DNA of 64,000 nt from Isoetes taiwanensis (Eukaryota; Streptophyta; Lycopodiopsida; Isoetales; Isoetaceae). The notes under the pieces were generated by a model. That model was given only the letters and a program-made list of their open reading frames with translations, was not told where the DNA came from and did no database searches. The translations under genes and the position numbers were made by a program. The DNA lies in NCBI GenBank assembly GCA_021234155.1, contig JAJEKV010000057.1, forward strand, positions 3,811,821 to 3,875,820, in the 5' to 3' direction. Shown piece by piece: positions 11,081 through 22,874 of the stretch (its first letter is position 1; each line of letters begins with the position of its first letter).

Positions 11081-12530
11081 ATGAATTTTGTGGATATTTC
11101 TATCTTGTAGGTTTTATAGGCATCCAGAAGATTGTATAAAAGAATGGCTATGTATAAAAGAATTTTTGATTGTTGGCATTTTATACATACCTATACGTAT
11201 ACTAGGCCTATACATGTCCTCCACTTTGTCTGCCATAAGGCGGTAGGATAAGCCAACTAATCTGTAGTGGATTAGTGTGGTATACCAGTAAGAATTGGCT
11301 TTCAGATTACTGTGGCTGGTTAACTGGTTGTTGCCTAAAAGAACACACGTATAGGTATGTATAAAAGAATTTTTGATTTATATTTGAGTTAGTTGAATGT
11401 TCATGCTTTAGGCATTACCTTGGATTCGCTTGAACAAGTATGAAGATGCAAGATTTGCCATTCAATTTCCTTCCTAATGTTTGATTTATAGGCATTCTAG
11501 GGTTTGACTGGCAAAATGGAGAATCATTGTTGCTCAATTTTTCCTCCAACTCTGTGCAAGTCCTCTCACATCACAAACAACTCAACCTCCTTTTTTTTGC
11601 TATTCAGGATTGATGAAGAAATCCAACATAGAAGAAAAGGATGTATATTTGATATTTCCATGACACTATATGAGAATCTAGCAGCTTAATGACAATAACA
11701 TGGCAAATTATCTCAAGTAGTGCAATTCATATATCTGTGTAGTCATGGTAATTCTAGAACAAGGAGGCAACGGTTTTGTAGGTCTTTTTTTAGAATTCCA
11801 TGGACATGAATGATGTTTCCATGCGGCCTCAAGCAACAAGGTGCCAAGAGAACTCACAAGCCTAAGCCTATGCAAGTACCACCCAGACAATTGTGCAGTA
11901 TGATCATGCTCTAAAAATTTGTAGGAATCAAAATGCCTTCTCACACGCCAAATGGGTTCATGCCCATTGGAAGAGTAACAATACCAAAATTCTGCAAATC
12001 AAAATGGCAAATATTAGGCCACGGATAAAGTTCAAATGTATTGTTTATGGACTTTGCCACACAATATAAAATGAAAGCAAAAACTTGCATTCATTGCAAA
12101 CAACTCCAAAAAACTTGCAAACTATGCGTCATCAAAAGGTAATTACTGCAAAATATGAAACAAGTGTATTGGATACAAATAAGATCATTAAAAAAAAAAA
12201 AAAACTAGCAGAAATGCAGGGTTGAGGTGAAGGTTAGGGCGGGGATGGAGTAGTTACATTGACGAGGCTTATTTTGACATGATTGTGTTATGGAGTTTGT
12301 GGAGTTTACAGGATCTTATCTTCTTATATTATAATTATAATGTTATAGGTTATGTCTTGAATCACGCCATAAATTGGAGGGCTGAGATTCGATCAGTTGA
12401 TCCTACGGTTGAGATTTGATGCAGCAGTAGCAATGTTTAGTTTAGAGCTATGGCGCCATCGAAACACTAGCTGGTAGATCACAAGGGGCCATCGACTTCG
12501 AAGGCAAAGGGCAAAGGCTAAGGCAGGATA
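11080..12530. other. Non-coding stretch with short repeats
   Basis: TATGTATAAAAGAATTTTTGAT occurs twice (near 11149 and 11356), and GTATAGGTATGTATAA-type motifs appear inverted nearby. A poly(A) run sits near 12190. No gene recognised. Confidence 0.5.
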
Positions 12531-13130
12531 ATGGCTAATGCATGGCACAACCCAGATCCGACTACTAGAGCCGATGCATCAGGCCAGACTTATCGAAGCA
12601 TGGGCTTATCGAAGCTCTTCTTGAAGAGCTCTTCATCTCATCAGAACGAAGCTTTGTGTCAGGCTTTTCACTTTGGAGCTAGCCGAACCTATCCTTGGTT
12701 CCTTCAGGCAACGTTGGAAAGCTCAAAAAATGGACAACCTTCCAGGTATTCATAAAATTACCAAGTTTGTGTCAAATATTTTCAGGTATCTTCTATCATG
12801 AGAGTAATTTACTTTGTTGTTTTGTTTGAGGAAACTATTGCATCTGCATGTATAATAAGAATGCTACATTTCATTAAAGAAGTGTATGTTTGGCTGGGTT
12901 GATTGATACAATCTCATCAGTCAATAGAACAATTTGATATGCACCTATTATTGAATATAATATTGGGAACATCAAACTTTTGTGTGGTGAACACACAAAA
13001 TTTTGCTTGACTGGATTCTTATATATTATCGCTGTAATTTAATAAACATTATAGCATTATGCCTCATCAAATACTTGCAATTTATAGAAACATTGAATAT
13101 GCTATCTAATAAAGAAATACATTTGTTTCC

Positions 13131-13420
13131 AGGTTGAAATTGACTCTAGCCACTATAGAGGAGGGTGTTCCCTGTTTAATGGATGTATTGAAAGCGGCCA
13201 AATTATGCCTTGAGCAGTTACATTGGTGGGATTATGGCATTCCTGGCATGGTGGACACTGCCAAAATTCTCACTGATTTGAGGGAGAAAGGCATGATTTC
13301 TAGCATTGGTACTATAAATATGAACATAGAAGCATAGATAAGATAGTAGCTGCAGGGGTGCTTACTGTACGCAACCAAGTTCAATTCTCATTGCTGGACA
13401 GGAGGCCCCTTAGATACATT
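13131..13420 (+). pseudogene. Aldo/keto reductase gene fragment
   Basis: After an intron-acceptor-like TTTCCAG at 13131, the frame reads LCLEQLHWWDYGIPGMVDTA then ILTDLREKGMISSIG, matching the plant aldo/keto reductase pattern QFHWWDY.NPGYLDAL..LTDLKEEGKI. After a frame break it continues with VRNQVQFSLLDRRPL (near 13370), the family's NQVQ(H/F)S motif. Neither the N-terminal catalytic region nor the C-terminal third was found, and stops interrupt it. Likely a host gene remnant or captured fragment. Confidence 0.7.
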
Positions 13421-13489
13421 TCTGGAAGAAGAGAAATATTAAGCTTCTGGGATAGGGATCTCCATGTGGAGGCTTACTTCCAGATAATA

Positions 13490-14020
13490 TAGTGGAGAGG
13501 GTAAGAAAGCCATGTTTGGACTGTCAAGTTCGCCCTTTTGCCGATTTGAACACGTTCAAAGGGCAGAAGAAATCCTTTGCTGCCATATGGGCCTTGGGTT
13601 TGCAAGTGAAAGCAAGATTCATAATGGAACTGGAGACATGGTCATTAAACGAGAAGTATTCTTTGCACATCCAGAGATGCAACAGACCTTTTCCATAGGT
13701 GCCCCATAGAGGCAATTGTATATGTCATGGAAGAAATGAAATTTGAGATCGAGCTCATTAAGCCTACATTCCCATACTCAAAATGCATTTGTCATGCTCA
13801 GAATGTAGGCTCAATTAGCAGGAGCAACTTTGCTAAAGAAGCAGCCATACCAGACCTTCCCTGTATGCCTAAGGTGCACAAAATTTTAGCATCTTATTTA
13901 TTTTCCAATGCTTCCTCAATATCCAGGATAGAGACAAATCGAAAAACTAAAGGTGAAGGTCTGTTTTATTCATGGCATTTCATTGATTCTTATCTTGATG
14001 ATCAATGCAGAATAGTGTAG
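13490..14020 (+). other. Two short unrecognised reading frames
   Basis: Frames at 13512-13709 and 13727-14020 (97 codons) look somewhat protein-like, but I recognise no domain. They follow the aldo/keto reductase fragment on the same strand and may be decayed exons of a neighbouring gene. Confidence 0.25.
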
Positions 14021-14729
14021 AACTACATACTAATATGCAGATTCTTTTAGAAAGATGCAAAAGCTCATTACATGGTGAAAGCGGATTTATTGTGATGCTG
14101 CTCCATAAGTTTTGTAGTCATGCTTTAGACTTTATTTCAGTGCTGGTCAAGGTTTTGTAGGCATTATAGGTACTGATATTATTGCTTCTCTTTATAGATC
14201 CTTGGCTCCTATGTAGCTGGGGCTCTATGAACTTATAATACGGAGATTAATCCAGGCTTTAGAGTGAAGCATCAAAAATTCTGAAGCTGCCAGCTCAATT
14301 TTTCTTGAAATTGAACAATAGCAGATATTTACATTTAAGTTGCATACCAACCAATATCTGCCACCAGGTGCTACAATCTGCAAAGATCTTGGTATACACT
14401 CTTACCAATAAAATTATAATATTTCTGGCATGTTCTGTTCACCTGGTGCCCTGCAGAACTCAAAACATTTTAACTTCCAATATAGGACTGAGACCACTAA
14501 TTACTCAATAGATGGCCTTTCAAAACTTTGGAGAACCGACTGACATATTTGAAGCAGGGAATAGGCGATGAAGATGTTTGGAAAATGAATTGAATTCAAT
14601 GTTGGCGTGCGAAGTGGCAAACAATGCAAGGATGCAAGCGAGATTCAAGGTGCTTTCTTCACTAATAATGGGAGGCATGGGGCATTTATCCTTCCACACT
14701 TTAAACGACTTTATCTGCTTCGTATAGGT

Positions 14730-14890
14730 GTTAATGGCTCTCGGAAGGGAACATTTGAATTTATATGTAACAATGTCAAGGCCTTGGCCTCTTTGATCTA
14801 TGCGTCATATATGTGTTAATGGATCTCAGAAGGGAACATGTGAATTATATGTAACAATGCCAAGGCCTTGGCCTCTTTGATCTATGATTC
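14730..14890. repeat. Tandem duplication, ~83-bp unit
   Basis: TTAATGG(C/A)TCTC(G/A)GAAGGGAACAT...CAAGGCCTTGGCCTCTTTGATCTATG occurs twice in direct orientation, with a few differences. Confidence 0.8.
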
Positions 14891-15421
14891 CTGAGCAACA
14901 TTTCTTATGAGAAGTTGAATGCACTTGGTTGACAATTCTTAGAGATTCGTTGTAATTTTATAGATCTCCATTTAGATGGTGGTTCAAACAATGGAATGCA
15001 CCATTCTTGCCATGTCATGTGGTATCAATATAGGTAACACGCGCGTACATTTTATATCATTTAACATTCATTCATTCAATACAAACCTACTAGTAGATGT
15101 CTCAACTTAAATCCACCATAGTTTTGTTAATTTATGCCCGATGAAAAGCCCAGCAACACTGGGCACTTTTTCTACTTAATTTGATAAAAAGAAAAAACAT
15201 TCAGGTCACATTCTGATTCTCACATTCTTTTTCCCTTGAACATGATGGCAAATAAGACTTAATGTTAAATACAAGTGTCGCTACCAGCTCTTTCCAACTT
15301 CGTGAGCAGCATTGTTGCAGAAATGCATCATTTTACTATGCAGTATTCATTGAAAAATCTTACTCTATGACAAAACGAGTTCAAGTATTATAAAAACTAT
15401 GAAACCTAGATTACGTTCCTA
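14890..15421. other. Non-coding stretch, nothing recognised
   Basis: No gene or repeat family identified before the copia element starts. Confidence 0.5.
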
Positions 15422-15426
15422 ACGAC

Positions 15427-15625
15427 TGCCAAAAGATATGAATAGCGGAAGCATATATTGATCTGAGTGACTGGAATAGCCCCAGCCTTGGCTTGTACAT
15501 TTATAGAATGGATTATGAAGAGGTGTGTCTGATCATAGAGATGTGTCTCTTGGAGAGATGACCATTCAGCCCAAAGGGCATGCCACATCATCGATCCACA
15601 CCAAGAGGTGCAAGATACCCTCCCA
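15427..15625 (-). repeat. 3' LTR of the gag-only copia element
   Basis: Begins TGCCAAAAGATATGAATAGC (plus orientation). Nearly identical to 35503-35676 except for a 28-bp segment (TGTACATTTATAG...) present only here and divergence in the last 12 bases. Confidence 0.85.
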
Positions 15626-15659
15626 TGATCTAGCATCTCTATAATATAGTATATCTAAG

Positions 15660-15689
15660 AACAAGGTTTAAAATGAAACGCACTTATTT
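15660..15689 (+). repeat. Left terminal inverted repeat of the 15-kb element
   Basis: Starts AACAAGGTTTAAAATGAAAC. Two mismatches to the right repeat over 30 bp. The adjoining AAACGCACTT...AAGTGCGTTT forms a small hairpin. Confidence 0.8.
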
Positions 15690-16310
15690 AAGAAGTGCGT
15701 TTGAAAGATTCCTTTATAAAAATGTAAAACTTGAAAAAAACAGACAAAATAGGGAGCAAAATAGATTGTTGAGCAATTAGCATTCGGAATACCCCCAAAA
15801 AAGTAACATTTTTGAAGCCTTTTCATTTTTAAAAGAGGGCAAAAAAAAATGCTTGTTTTGAGGAGAGAGACATTAATTTTGAAAACTTAGTAAGTACTTA
15901 TTGTTGAAAATAGAAGGAAATATAGTTTGTCTTTTTGCAAGCTTAATATAAGTACTAATAAAATCAAACATAGGAAAGACAAAGAGTGTGAAATCATGGA
16001 GCAAGAAAGAGTTATTCTAATTAAGCATTGTTGAAGAGACAAAGCTTTCAGTTTAAAAATTTTCATCAAAATATATTATAATTCTTAGCACATAGTTTAC
16101 AATGAAAGTAGTTTATAATTCTGTCTGTATAAACTCATACGGGAGGTGGGGGAGGTGGCTCTTCTCACTCCACAGGACTCTCGTACCCCTTAGGATCTGG
16201 CTCTTGCGAGGACATAACAGCGGAGATGCCTACTTCTGATTCCAATCATACTGGCGCGGTTTCTCTGGCACAGGCTCCACAGGCTCCAGGTCGACAAACT
16301 CCACAGGAGG

Positions 16311-19300
16311 CTAAATTTCTGTGTAAGTGCCTTTAACATAGCCAGCACCGTTCTTTGCTCCCAGTTCCTCGTTTTCATCAGGAAAGGATTCACAAGAGCT
16401 TATCCTGGTCCTGATGAAACTTATTTTATCTGGGTCTATGTCGACAGAGACAACATTGCACCCCTGCTTAAGGGCGCAAATAGCTGTGATGCCTGTTCCA
16501 GAAAAAGCATCCAAAATCCAGTCGCCTGGGCGAGAAAACCACTGTATTAAGTTATTAATAAGCCTCTGTGGTTTATGATAATGGGACACCACAGCGCCTT
16601 GTCTCTGTGGGTCCCTTAACTTTTGCAGAACAACCGGGTACTGAAAAGCATTGCAGGGAGGGATCTTCTCATTCTGCGTATTGAAATGTGCCATGGTCTT
16701 TTTGGCGTCCGCGCTGTAAAAACCTATATGGAAATGCTCAAAACAGCTCACTAAGCGTGGACCACCACCATGTCCCTTGACGTTCGTTTTTAGCCTGCCA
16801 AACAATACAGCAATTAAAAATTAGTAGGAAGAAAACAATAAAAATAAGTCAGCCCAGTGGTGTGACGGTATAAATTTATACCACGGTTGCCTTGCTGTAT
16901 AAATTTATACCACGGTGCCATGCTATATGAATTTATACGAAGGTTGCCTTGCTGTATAGATTCATACCACGGTTGCTCCAGCCGTATAAATTTATACCTT
17001 AAGGCAACTGTGGTATAAATTTATACCGTGGAGTTACAGTAAAAAGAAAAGCAGTGAATGTAAAGCTTACCAAACGTAGTTTTTGAAGCCGGCGTTATAG
17101 ACCGCTCCCATAGGTTTGAGCACCGACATCGTTTGAAGGTCTGAATGAAAAATGATAACCCTCCAGTTTGCAGATATTGTAACATCCTTTAGCCCGTCCA
17201 AAAAAGCACGAACTTGCACGTGCGTGAAGGCTTCATCGTCGAAAGCGCTATCTTTAATTTTGAAGCCATATGGAATATCTGCTATGCACAAAGTAAAATT
17301 TTGCTTGTCTAAAAGTGTCCCCAGCTTAGTGCAATCACCCTGAATGACCCTGTACAAGCAGTCCTGATCAAACATTGTGAATCTTTCATAGCTAGTATCA
17401 AAACTGCTGGGGCCGACTTCTTTTCCCTGTTCAATGGCCTTAAGTCTCTGCCTTTCCTCTTTGGCCTTACGAACCAGGTCCAAAAATCCTGTTGGTAGCC
17501 CTTTCTCCTTGTTCTGTAAGAGAACAGTGAGACAAAGGTACAAAGACAAAACATGTTTTGTGCAAAACTTACCCAGCCGCTGAAGTTAACTGCATGCTCC
17601 CTGATTGTACTGTCTGTCGTACAAGTTGGGTAAAGAAGCTTGCACTCCTCCCAGTCTTCTAATTTTAGTTGCTTCATTAGTTCAGACTGGCAGGTGACAA
17701 TGTCTTTCTGACTGCAAAAGGAAAGAGGTTGTAAGACGAAGTGAGGAATAAAGAACATAGTACAAAAGGCTTACGTCTTAGCTTCCTTGGCCATTTCATC
17801 CAGAGTGAATTCCTTGGCCACAACCTTCTCCAGGAGACGTACAAAAATGTCTTTGCTTTTTAGTCACTGTAGCTGAGTCCAGGGTACAATGCTCATGTTT
17901 TTTGTTTTCCTTCAATATTTTTTTTTGGTTCTTTCCCATGGAGCTAGCTTGTTCCTTAAGCTCACCATCCTCGAACATGCAAAATATTTTTTCTTGAATA
18001 TCCCAAACCTGTTAATGGTCGAAGTCAAATAATTTAGTGTTGAGTAGCGTAACTTGAAAGCCTAACCTTGAAAGCAGTGCTCGGTATAAATTTATACCGA
18101 GCACTGCTTTCAAGGTTGGTACACGTTTATACAGTTTGAGGCCACTGCACAGTTCACTCCACATTAAACATACTACTAAAAGGTGATTAAAAGTTTTACT
18201 TACTTGACCATCTCGGAAGGCAAGCTGGAAGTAATTGTCGTACTGCTTTACAGCCATTATAGGCTTCTTATCGGAATCGTAACTGAGGCAGCACTCTGTG
18301 ACACAAGCTTCTCGAAGCTCTTGGAGCTTGTTCTTTTGCTTCTTGAAGTCCTCTCCATGCACTTGTTTAAATTCCACGTACTCTCGATGCATAAAGCGGA
18401 TCTTGTCTATCAGGCTCATTTTTAATCTGAAGTCATTGTCGAGATTGTGACTCACGGCAATGACCTTTGCTTCTTCATCTGTCACCCCCACGTAGATATG
18501 TGCTTCCACGCTCTTCCAGACTTCATTACGGCTTTCTTCTTTTGAAAGTTCTTTTCTTGCTTTATAACTATGTGTGCCTCCAAGAACATAATAGGTGTAA
18601 TCTTCGAAATCTGCCTTTTTGTAGTCTTTTAATTGGTTGCACTGACTTCTGTCTACCATCACAACTAGTGGCGACACATGGGCATGAGGATTCCTTCTCA
18701 TTCTTTGCTTGAGGATAGCCACATGTGCCGCGTACAGCTTTCGGACCTGAAGCACTCTCACCCCATCTTCATTTTTTGGTGGCCTCTTAATCGTGCTCAG
18801 TGTCAATGAAATGGTTTGCTTTAGGAGTTTGGTCTTATTAACCCTCTTCAAAATAGCACTTGACTTATCAGACGGCCGCACAACAATGTCTGCCCCAGGA
18901 GCCTTTTGAAGAGCTTTTGCTGACTCCTCTATGGTCAAGGCCTTTGTGGTTCTTGACCTTTTTTTGGTGGGAGGATGTGTATCTGTTACCAATGCTGATC
19001 TCTTGCTCTTCCCTCTTGTCACCACCGGTTCCTCCTCTTCCTCTTCTTGTTCCGAAACCTCGTCCTTCTCGACATCTTCTTGAGGAAGTGGGTACCAAAG
19101 ACCCTTGACCATTTCCTTTTGTTCACGAAGTATTACTGATGGCAAAATGTCCACTATGTCCTGTAATGCAGGGTAAATTAGAAAGATGATGGTATAAATT
19201 TAGTGAAGCCACTAAGAACAACTTACATAGCCATTCTTGTAATTTTCCGCCATGTAATCATGGACGTCTTTAGGTCTGCACATGCTTATACGAAGCATTC

Positions 19301-19420
19301 TACTGTTCAGAATATAGAAGACGTCATCGTTGCCATTTAGGCACTTCATAAAAATCTCATCTTCATTTTCTGTTGCAGTGAGGCTTATCATTTCGCCGGT
19401 GGGGTAGTAATCATCTTTGG
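16311..19420 (-). CDS. ParB-like domain fused to N4/N6-type DNA methyltransferase, spliced
   Basis: Inferred exons (minus): about 19420-19227, 19160-18204, 18008-17775, 17711-17573, 17513-17071, 16794-16311. All five introns are GT-AG and the reading phase agrees at the joints checked. The second exon has an acidic/basic N-terminal part, then a ParB/sulfiredoxin-like domain with VLGGTHSYKARKEL. Later exons give a methyltransferase with ADIPYGF (DPPY-type catalytic motif IV) before DAFSGTGITA (motif I, SAM binding). This permuted order is typical of beta-class amino-methyltransferases. ParB-methyltransferase fusions are known mainly from bacteria and phages. One 1-2-nt frame break lies in the third exon near 17860, and the 5' end near 19430 is uncertain. 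Likely role: methylating adenine or cytosine in DNA. Confidence 0.75.
16867..17027. repeat. GTATAAATTTATAC palindrome cluster 1
   Basis: About six copies, four exact 14-mers (16868, 16897, 16984, 17013) and two degenerate, separated by a GGTTGCCTTGCT-type spacer. They fill most of the methyltransferase intron 16795-17070. Confidence 0.9.
18064..18117. repeat. Perfect 54-bp palindrome
   Basis: Perfect inverted repeat centred on TATAAATTTATA (copy 2 of the cluster family), arms running outward through ACCGAGCACTGCTTTCAAGG. It lies in the methyltransferase intron 18009-18203. Confidence 0.95.
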
Positions 19421-19689
19421 TAAACTCCCTCCCGACCGATTACACAAATAAAGGTGCGCCTCGGTGGGTTTTCGCGCTCTCTCCTCCCACGTAATGCATT
19501 ACCGCCCTCTGTGAGTTCATATGTTTGTGGCTCTGCTGGGTTTGCCTTTGATGATTGGCCTCTCTGTGTGAACTTGATCTTGGTGCTGAAAAGGCACAAA
19601 AAAACTCATTTTTACACCAAAAATACAGTTTTTCTCCACTGTTTTGGACACTTTAACTGTAAGAAAAATGGCTTAAAGGACCTAAAATG

Positions 19690-20030
19690 CACGCTATTTT
19701 AACCCTTTATTTGTACATAACAATCCTCGTTTATGGGGTATGCATGTACAAGTTTTTGTATACTGTATATTAAAGTTTGCAAAATACTATAAGGTTTGAG
19801 AGAATGTACTTAATGGTGTTAATTTTGTACATGTATTGTGAATATATTTTAAGGGCTCTCGCTGCCCTACGTAACCCCCCGTGTGAATATGCACCCAAAC
19901 CAAAGGGGGTGTAAGGGGGATTTTAACTTAAATGTGTTAAATACAATGGTTTATGTTAATAATGTTAATGGTAGTTGTGTGTTGATTGTTATATTAAAAA
20001 AAATTTTGGGCCCTTTGGGCCCTAACTAAA
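19690..20030. repeat. Dispersed repeat with CACCCAAACCAAAGGGGG core, copy 1
   Basis: Contains GGGCTCTCGCTGCCCTACGT, CACCCCCGTGTGAATATGCA-like text and an end GGGCCCTTTGGGCCCTAA. Related, partly inverted sequence occurs at 34218-34860, so the family is present at two nesting levels. Probably a MITE-like family; no coding content. Confidence 0.65.
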
Positions 20031-20099
20031 GCAAACATAGGTAAACTTTATGGGCCTAAATATTAATTACTAAAAAGCACAATAACACAAAGACAAACA

Positions 20100-20540
20100 A
20101 ATTATTTCCATGGCAAATGGATTCAATTGATGATTGCATGTATGCATTCTTATATACATGGCATTCAGATATTCCCCATTCTTCTCAAAATAGTCAATAA
20201 GCCGCTTAAGGAAGGCCTGACGAGACATTGTTGCAGTATCACAAATGATGCAGCATTGTCTTCTTGCCCTTGTAATAGCAACATTCATTCTGCGTTGATC
20301 ACAAAGAAACCCCACCTATGGCAACATTGATTACCAACAGTTAAGACATGTTCCTCGTGCAGGTGCTAACTTGGAAGAACTTGACATACAGAAAATATTT
20401 GCTGCTCACCTCTCGTAGAGCATTTGAACGAACCATAGAAATAATAATTGCTTCTTTCTCTTTGCCTTGAAACCCATCTACTGTGCTGATTTCTAGCCCA
20501 CTTAATAAATTTTCTTCAAATTTCAACTGTTGTAGAAGCT
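20100..20540 (-). pseudogene. SF1 helicase (IGHMBP2/UPF1-like) C-terminal fragment
   Basis: Two exon-like blocks: 20540-20410 reads LEISTVDGFQGKEKEAIIIS then MVRSNALREV, and 20315-20100 reads GFLCDQRRMNVAITRARRQC. These are motifs V and VI of UPF1-like superfamily 1 helicases, closest in wording to IGHMBP2/SMUBP2 proteins. The N-terminal ATP-binding motifs were not seen, so this is a captured or decayed fragment inside the 15-kb element. Confidence 0.75.
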
Positions 20541-20880
20541 GAACCTGTAAGAAAAAAGTTGCAGGCTCAATCAAAAAATTTGGAACAAAAGAACATATGT
20601 ACTCCCTAGGGCATCACATAACATTCGGAATTGAAGCCATACAACTAAGCAGCTGGTACCTGGGCTGCATATGGAGCAACACTAAGTATGGTAGGGGCAA
20701 GCCCGCTTGGATATCCTTTTTTTTATATTCAGGAGCATAACAGCAACCTTGGCAGTACCATTCTATTAATTTCAAACCAGCGGATTTTCTTCCACACTCT
20801 GCAAAGAATACAAGCCAACGGGTTTAGGGGATAGGACACGGAGCCGACTGTACTCCAAGCCATGTTTATAGCCAGCCTGT

Positions 20881-21189
20881 TCACTTTATGTGGCTTATCC
20901 AAAAGGTTAAGCAGTGTTCAACAACTGCCAACACAAAAGGATGGCTTCCGTATATTATGTCTGTCCAAGATTGATCCTCTGGTCCTTTCTCAATCATCTG
21001 TAACAACCGTGAAGGAAGAATTGAAAGTTCCAGAAGCTTACTAACAATGAATAGAGCGAAAGTCAAGTTGCCAAGCTTTTCTGCAATTTTGCCTAATGCG
21101 GATAATTCTTGCTCAGGAAAGACTTTATTACCTTTCATCAGAGATATAATTTCTGCCCCCTCCAAACATGATAACTGCAGCTTTTGCAA
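20881..21189 (-). pseudogene. Possible NB-ARC-type fragment
   Basis: 103-codon minus frame with CLEGAEIISLMKG...ALGKIAEKLGNLTFALFIV, weakly like the GLPLAL region of plant NB-ARC proteins. No P-loop seen. It lies upstream of the helicase fragment on the same strand and may be another captured exon. Confidence 0.3.
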
Positions 21190-21599
21190 GCAAAGAGGAG
21201 AGAGTAAGGTAATTTTGATGCACGGTGAGCTTCACCACAATACCCAAAGACCATTTTGTAATCTTTGGATGTTTACGTAAGCATACTCAACACTAACTTC
21301 GGTTTTACCCAATGCCATAGGTGGTTCCGGATCAAGCGGGGGCAAGCTAGGCCTAAGAGGCGGGGCAAAAGCATTCAATAGCTACCCGATGCTGGCCACC
21401 CGATGATTTGAGCCCCATAGCATTTCCCTGGCTACCCGATGCTGCTTATCTATGTGAAATGATCCAATCACTTTAGCTGGCTCCCACGAATCTGCAAGAA
21501 CAGCCATGCAAAATAGTGAAAGAAAAGCATCTACAAGGAGACGGATGACAAATATTGCAAAGTCGCCATGGTAGCATCACAAATCCGGTTATTGACTGC

Positions 21600-22000
21600 T
21601 TTAATCCACGAATGCTCACTAGCGTTGAGTCTTGCCCTAAACCCTAAAATATAAGAGGTCGATGTTTGCCCTAAAGTAACTGCTGAAGCAAGCATCCGGC
21701 CGCATCATCCAATGCCACTCCAAAATCTGTTTCCTAATTTTTTGCAAGAATGCCCTGAAATGCTATCCATGAGGCTTGCATGTTTCAGCCCCTAAAATAA
21801 AAAGAGGGCTTTTGTTGTGAGCCCTTGGATGTTGGACCATTGAAAAAAAAAAGCTAAATCAACGACTAAGAAATGGTGCACTCTAGATGTACGCATTAGT
21901 ACATCCATTCGAATACGCCATGAAATCTTAGGAAAACCATTGTGAAAAGCGTACAAAAACACAAAAAAAACCCCCTGTTATTATGCTACATATTTGACCT
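21600..22000. repeat. ~400-bp dispersed repeat, copy inside the 15-kb element
   Basis: Inverted relative to 32060-32430 and a shorter copy at 31205-31330. Shared landmarks include ATATGTAGCATAATAACAGG, GTGCACCATTTCTTAGTCG and a GGGCTTTTGTTGTGAGCCC hairpin. Confidence 0.8.
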
Positions 22001-22095
22001 TAAAACACAACATTATTACTCAGCTACTAAGGTTCAGGACATTTTTTTAGACTCTCGACACTTTACGAGAATAGAAACCATAAATGTTGTCTTCT

Positions 22096-22265
22096 GTATA
22101 AATTTATACCGAAATTGTTCTGGAACGGTACAAATTTATACCGCTCGTGCTCGAGGCGTATAAATTTATACCGCGAGTGTTCTGCAACGGTATAAATTTA
22201 TACCGCTCGTGCTCGAGGCGTATAAATCTATACCGTTGCAGAACAATTTCGGTATAAATTCATAC
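22096..22265. repeat. GTATAAATTTATAC palindrome cluster 3
   Basis: Six copies (exact or with one or two changes) spaced about 31 bp apart. CGCTCGTGCTCGAGGCG spacers appear twice. The outermost copies and their flanks (GAAATTGTTCTG) are themselves inverted, making a larger imperfect palindrome. Confidence 0.9.
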
Positions 22266-22410
22266 AGAAGGAGCTTAGACTCAACATATTAAAAGAGATG
22301 AGAAACTAGAATAGTACGGATTAGACACTTACGTGGCCATGATCGTATGGATTCGCTTATAGCTGTTCAGAGAAGCAAATTGATTGGGAGGGGGGGGGGG
22401 GATATATAAG

Positions 22411-22731
22411 GGGTAAAAGCATGTTAGGGTGTACCACTTTTGGAACCTGCAAAAGTACATACACTAGGTACTTTAGAACTGGGTACTTTCTCATTTTTAT
22501 TTTCATTAAAACTAGTACAAAAGTCTAAAATAAAAGTCACGGACGCATTAATATTCAAAGTTAAGATAAAGATAATGCTACCGGAGACCAAAATATATAT
22601 AAAAGTTCGAGAATGTACCTTTTATTGAGATATTACACAGGTACCCAGTACCCAGTCCTGGGTACCTTTTTAGGTACTTTTTTGGTCACTAAATAATACT
22701 TTTTAAGGGACACCCTAACATGCTTTTACCC
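22411..22731. mobile_element. 321-bp MITE
   Basis: Perfect 22-bp terminal inverted repeats starting GGGTAAAAGCATGTTAGGGT, with AAG duplicated at both sides (22408-22410, 22732-22734). A 3-bp duplication and GGG start fit PIF/Harbinger-derived MITEs, though AAG rather than TWA is atypical. The interior repeats GGTAC(T/C)-rich motifs. No coding capacity. Confidence 0.85.
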
Positions 22732-22874
22732 AAGGCGCAGCGCTAGCGCCTTCGACTCCGAGCAGCGTATATAGAAAATAGGTCGACCGGTGTCGGGCTT
22801 AAGTACCTCTGTTAAGTGTCGTTCCATATAGCGTTTCTCCATAACGTCTCCCATACAAGTGTCTGTGGGTTTTC

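Noticed and set aside
16311-19420. Bacterial contamination as the source of the methyltransferase
   Set aside because: The gene has phase-consistent GT-AG introns and lies within a plant copia element with matching flanks.
9583-22265. CRISPR-like arrays
   Set aside because: The short repeats here are tandem or palindromic with irregular spacers in plant DNA; no cas genes are present.
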